Made by a program: the position numbers and the translations under genes
In this document: piece by piece, positions 6,902-8,374 of the stretch
Layout: every line of letters starts with the position of its first letter
Numbering within the stretch: the first letter of the stretch is position 1
The notes under the pieces: generated by a model
Told to the model about the DNA's origin: nothing
The model's database searches: none
What the model saw: the letters and a program-made list of their open reading frames with translations, nothing else
Assembly: GCA_016929875.1 (NCBI GenBank)
Contig: JAFGHZ010000120.1
Location: 1 to 8,374 of the forward strand
Direction: 5' to 3'
Origin: Dehalococcoidales bacterium
GTDB lineage: Bacteria > Chloroflexota > Dehalococcoidia > Dehalococcoidales > Fen-1064
DNA: 8,374 bases

Positions 6902-7552
6902 ATGGATGATTGGCTCAAAGACCCTTTAATAGTTTACAAAGAAAGCTCCTTACACTATCGACATCATAAAAAACTCGGAGAAGATGCTTGCGAGCAATGG
7001 AAGACCTTTCACTTTTCGGTTAGGTTGAAATTAGAGGGAGCCGACCATTTTTGCAGATTAGCACTAGGTGCAGCTAGCATGTCCAATGATACTGGACTAG
7101 CATTATTAGCCCACAGACAGACCAAGTGGTACTTAGATGCTTTCTTTTTCGAGTTAATATCAGCTTATGACACTCTCTTACAGGAGATGAACATCCTCTA
7201 TAACATTAATTTAGCGATAGATGATGTTAAGTGGAATAAAATAAAGAACAAATTACCAATTCAAGTGAAGAACCTGATAGAAGAAGAATGGGAAAAAGAC
7301 TGGTTTAAGAGACTTCGTTGGTACCGAAATACAGGGACTCATCATGCCTATATACCAAGCGGGTCATTAAAAGGGGGATATGGAGATAGAACATGGGACT
7401 ATGACCAACATAAAGTATGGCTGTATTACCCAGTTTTAGACTCCCAAAAAACAGGAACAGAGGATTTGACAAAAGCTTGTCCTGATTATTTGAAAAAAAT
7501 GCTATCTCATATTCACGCAGTTTGGAACAAAATGAAAGAAAACCTCGAATAA
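6902..7552 (+). CDS. Unrecognised 216-residue protein with a HEPN-type RNxxxH motif
   Basis: I do not recognise a named family. The protein looks soluble and mostly helical, rich in Lys, Trp, Tyr and His, with no signal peptide. Its clearest signature is RNTGTH (residues 142-147; a second His at 148), which fits the R-polar-x3-H active-site motif of HEPN ribonucleases, preceded by a helix-like EEEWEKDWFKRLRW (127-140). A long helical stretch at about 63-100 would be the other half of a HEPN bundle. HEPN proteins are often toxins or parts of defence systems, but no antitoxin-like nucleotidyltransferase gene lies beside it. It has its own promoter, no Shine-Dalgarno, and clearly lower GC than the cluster to its left, which suggests separate acquisition. 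The start at 6902 is chosen because the -10 box ends 9 bases before it and the next Met is residue 60. Confidence 0.8.
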   Translation: MDDWLKDPLIVYKESSLHYRHHKKLGEDACEQWKTFHFSVRLKLEGADHFCRLALGAASMSNDTGLALLAHRQTKWYLDAFFFELISAYDTLLQEMNILYNINLAIDDVKWNKIKNKLPIQVKNLIEEEWEKDWFKRLRWYRNTGTHHAYIPSGSLKGGYGDRTWDYDQHKVWLYYPVLDSQKTGTEDLTKACPDYLKKMLSHIHAVWNKMKENLE

Positions 7553-7593
7553 TCATTCATACTGACACAATACTGTATCTTGACGAATACTCT

Positions 7594-7640
7594 GGATTCC
7601 AGCTGGAGTTTACCCAAGCGGAGTGTGAGGGCTGGAATGA
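7594..7640 (+). repeat. Imperfect inverted repeat resembling a dispersed intergenic element
   Basis: ATTCCAGC at 7596-7603 is the exact reverse complement of GCTGGAAT at 7631-7638, with 27 bases between. The left arm also contains the 10-base palindrome TCCAGCTGGA (7598-7607). The pattern GGATTCC...GGAATGA resembles degenerate repeats scattered between genes in several anaerobic bacteria; this resemblance is from memory and not tested. It lies between the convergent HEPN-like and msrA genes. Confidence 0.45.
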
Positions 7641-7657
7641 CAATATAGAGAAGGCTA

Positions 7658-8197
7658 CTACTCCTTCAGTTTGCTCTCCCACTTTTTACGGAATTCGGCT
7701 ACTTCAGGCGCAATTATCGCCTGACAATATGCCTCCCCGGGATGCCGCTCGAAATAATTACGATGGTATTCTTCGGCATTATAAAACTTCTGGTACGATT
7801 TGAGTTCGGTAACAACCGGAGCATCCCAGATATGTGCTTCATTTATCTCTTTAATAACCTGCTCGGCGATGATTTTCTGCGCCTCATTATGGTAAAAAAT
7901 CGCCGAACGGTATTGCGTTCCGACATCATTCCCCTGCCGATTCAGCGTAGTCGGGTTATGAACGGTAAAGAAAATCTCCAGAATTTCACGGTAAGAAATC
8001 ACATCAGGGAAAAACGTAATATCGACGGCTTCGGCATGTCCGGTTTTATCGCTACAGACCTCTTCATAAGTAGGATTTACCTTCATACCGCCCGTGTAAC
8101 CCGATAGGACTCTCTGCACACCCTTTACTTCTTTGAAAATCGCTTCCAGGCACCAGAAACATCCGCCAGCAAAAGTGGCGACTTCTTCCCTGCTCAT
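7658..8197 (-). CDS. msrA: Peptide methionine-S-sulfoxide reductase MsrA
   Basis: Reduces the S epimer of methionine sulfoxide in proteins and free methionine, a repair of oxidative damage in the cytosol. The 179 residues hold the catalytic motif GCFWC (12-16), with Cys13 as the sulfenic acid-forming residue, followed by LSGYTGG (31-37), GHAEAV (53-58), HNPTTLNRQGNDVGTQYRSAIF (80-101) and EEYHRNYF (142-149). Cys158 in AYCQ is a candidate resolving cysteine. Length is normal for a single-domain MsrA, and there is no signal peptide. The ATG at 8197 follows AGGGGG (8203-8208 on the complementary strand) by 5 bases. msrB is 9 bases upstream, so the pair forms an operon whose promoter is beyond the right edge. 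Confidence 0.97.
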   Translation of the reverse strand: MSREEVATFAGGCFWCLEAIFKEVKGVQRVLSGYTGGMKVNPTYEEVCSDKTGHAEAVDITFFPDVISYREILEIFFTVHNPTTLNRQGNDVGTQYRSAIFYHNEAQKIIAEQVIKEINEAHIWDAPVVTELKSYQKFYNAEEYHRNYFERHPGEAYCQAIIAPEVAEFRKKWESKLKE

Positions 8198-8202
8198 TTT
8201 AG

Positions 8203-8208
8203 CCCCCT
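8203..8208 (-). promoter_or_regulatory. msrA ribosome binding site overlapping the msrB stop codon
   Basis: On the minus strand the msrB stop TAG runs straight into AGGGGG, and the msrA ATG follows 5 bases later. A ribosome finishing msrB would therefore be placed to start msrA. Confidence 0.7.
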
Positions 8209-8374
8209 ATTCTTTGACAAATCTGATTGCCGCCGCATTGATGCAATATCGCTTGTACGTCGGCGGAGGTCCGTCATCGAAAACATGTCCGAGATGGGAC
8301 TCGCACCGTGCACACAACACCTCCGTACGACGCATCCCGAAACTATTATCCGCTTCCAGCCGTATATTTAAATC
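8207..8374 (-). CDS. msrB: Peptide methionine-R-sulfoxide reductase MsrB, C-terminal part only
   Basis: Reduces the R epimer of methionine sulfoxide, complementing MsrA. Reading the minus strand from the right edge gives 55 residues and a TAG stop. The visible part has RRTEVLCARC, whose CxxC is the second half of the structural zinc site, then HLGHVFDDGP, the conserved His-containing motif, and RYCINAAAIRF, which carries the catalytic cysteine near the end. These match the last third of a single-domain MsrB of about 130 to 150 residues. The rest, including the first zinc CxxC, is outside the window, and it could also be the C-terminal domain of a longer protein. No MsrA domain is fused here because msrA is a separate downstream gene. 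Confidence 0.93.
   Translation of the reverse strand, partial: DLNIRLEADNSFGMRRTEVLCARCESHLGHVFDDGPPPTYKRYCINAAAIRFVKE

Noticed and set aside
6902..7552. A complete toxin-antitoxin pair
   Set aside because: Only the HEPN-like gene is present; the flanks hold a CoA ligase and msrA, with no small antitoxin or nucleotidyltransferase frame on either strand.
7522..8107. Plus-strand open frames at 7522-7803 and 7742-8107
   Set aside because: They lie antisense to msrA, whose catalytic motifs and length are unmistakable, and their translations look like shadow sequence.

Overview
This window looks like chromosomal DNA of moderate GC content from an anaerobic bacterium. The best guess is a Dehalococcoidia-like Chloroflexota or a Desulfobacterota-like organism. 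This rests on gene order (a branched-chain amino acid type ABC transporter interleaved with CoA ligases), a lipoprotein-anchored solute-binding protein, and short degenerate inverted repeats between genes. No marker gene here fixes the taxonomy, so the assignment is an inference.

Region 1 (1-6777, + strand) is a tight co-directional cluster. In order it holds the 3' part of a long-chain-type AMP-forming acyl-CoA synthetase (open at the left edge), livH permease, livM permease, a lipoprotein solute-binding protein, livF ATPase, and a phenylacetate-CoA ligase (PaaK)-like enzyme. Junctions are a 1-base stop/start overlap (ligase/livH), 1 base (livH/livM), 90 bases (livM/binding protein), 97 bases with a strong hairpin (binding protein/livF) and a 10-base overlap (livF/paaK-like). 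The second ATPase, livG, is absent and may lie upstream of the left edge. The cluster reads as one system: capture of an organic acid or amino acid at the surface, ATP-driven import, then CoA activation by one of two adenylate-forming enzymes.

Region 2 (6778-7657) is compositionally different. A perfect 9-bp inverted repeat follows the paaK-like gene. Next comes an extended -10 promoter that would give an almost leaderless transcript, and then an AT-richer gene for a 216-residue protein. I do not recognise the family by overall sequence, but it carries an RNxxxH motif typical of HEPN ribonucleases. It is followed by an imperfect inverted repeat that resembles a dispersed intergenic element.

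Region 3 (7658-8374, - strand) is a methionine sulfoxide reductase pair. msrB runs off the right edge and is followed 9 bases later by msrA. They are convergent with the HEPN-like gene.

No stretch longer than 300 bases lacks a gene. I saw no tRNA, rRNA, CRISPR array, transposase or replication origin. The most interesting items are the interleaved transporter/ligase cluster with a PaaK homologue lacking the usual phosphate-binding loop, and the isolated HEPN-like gene with its near-leaderless promoter.
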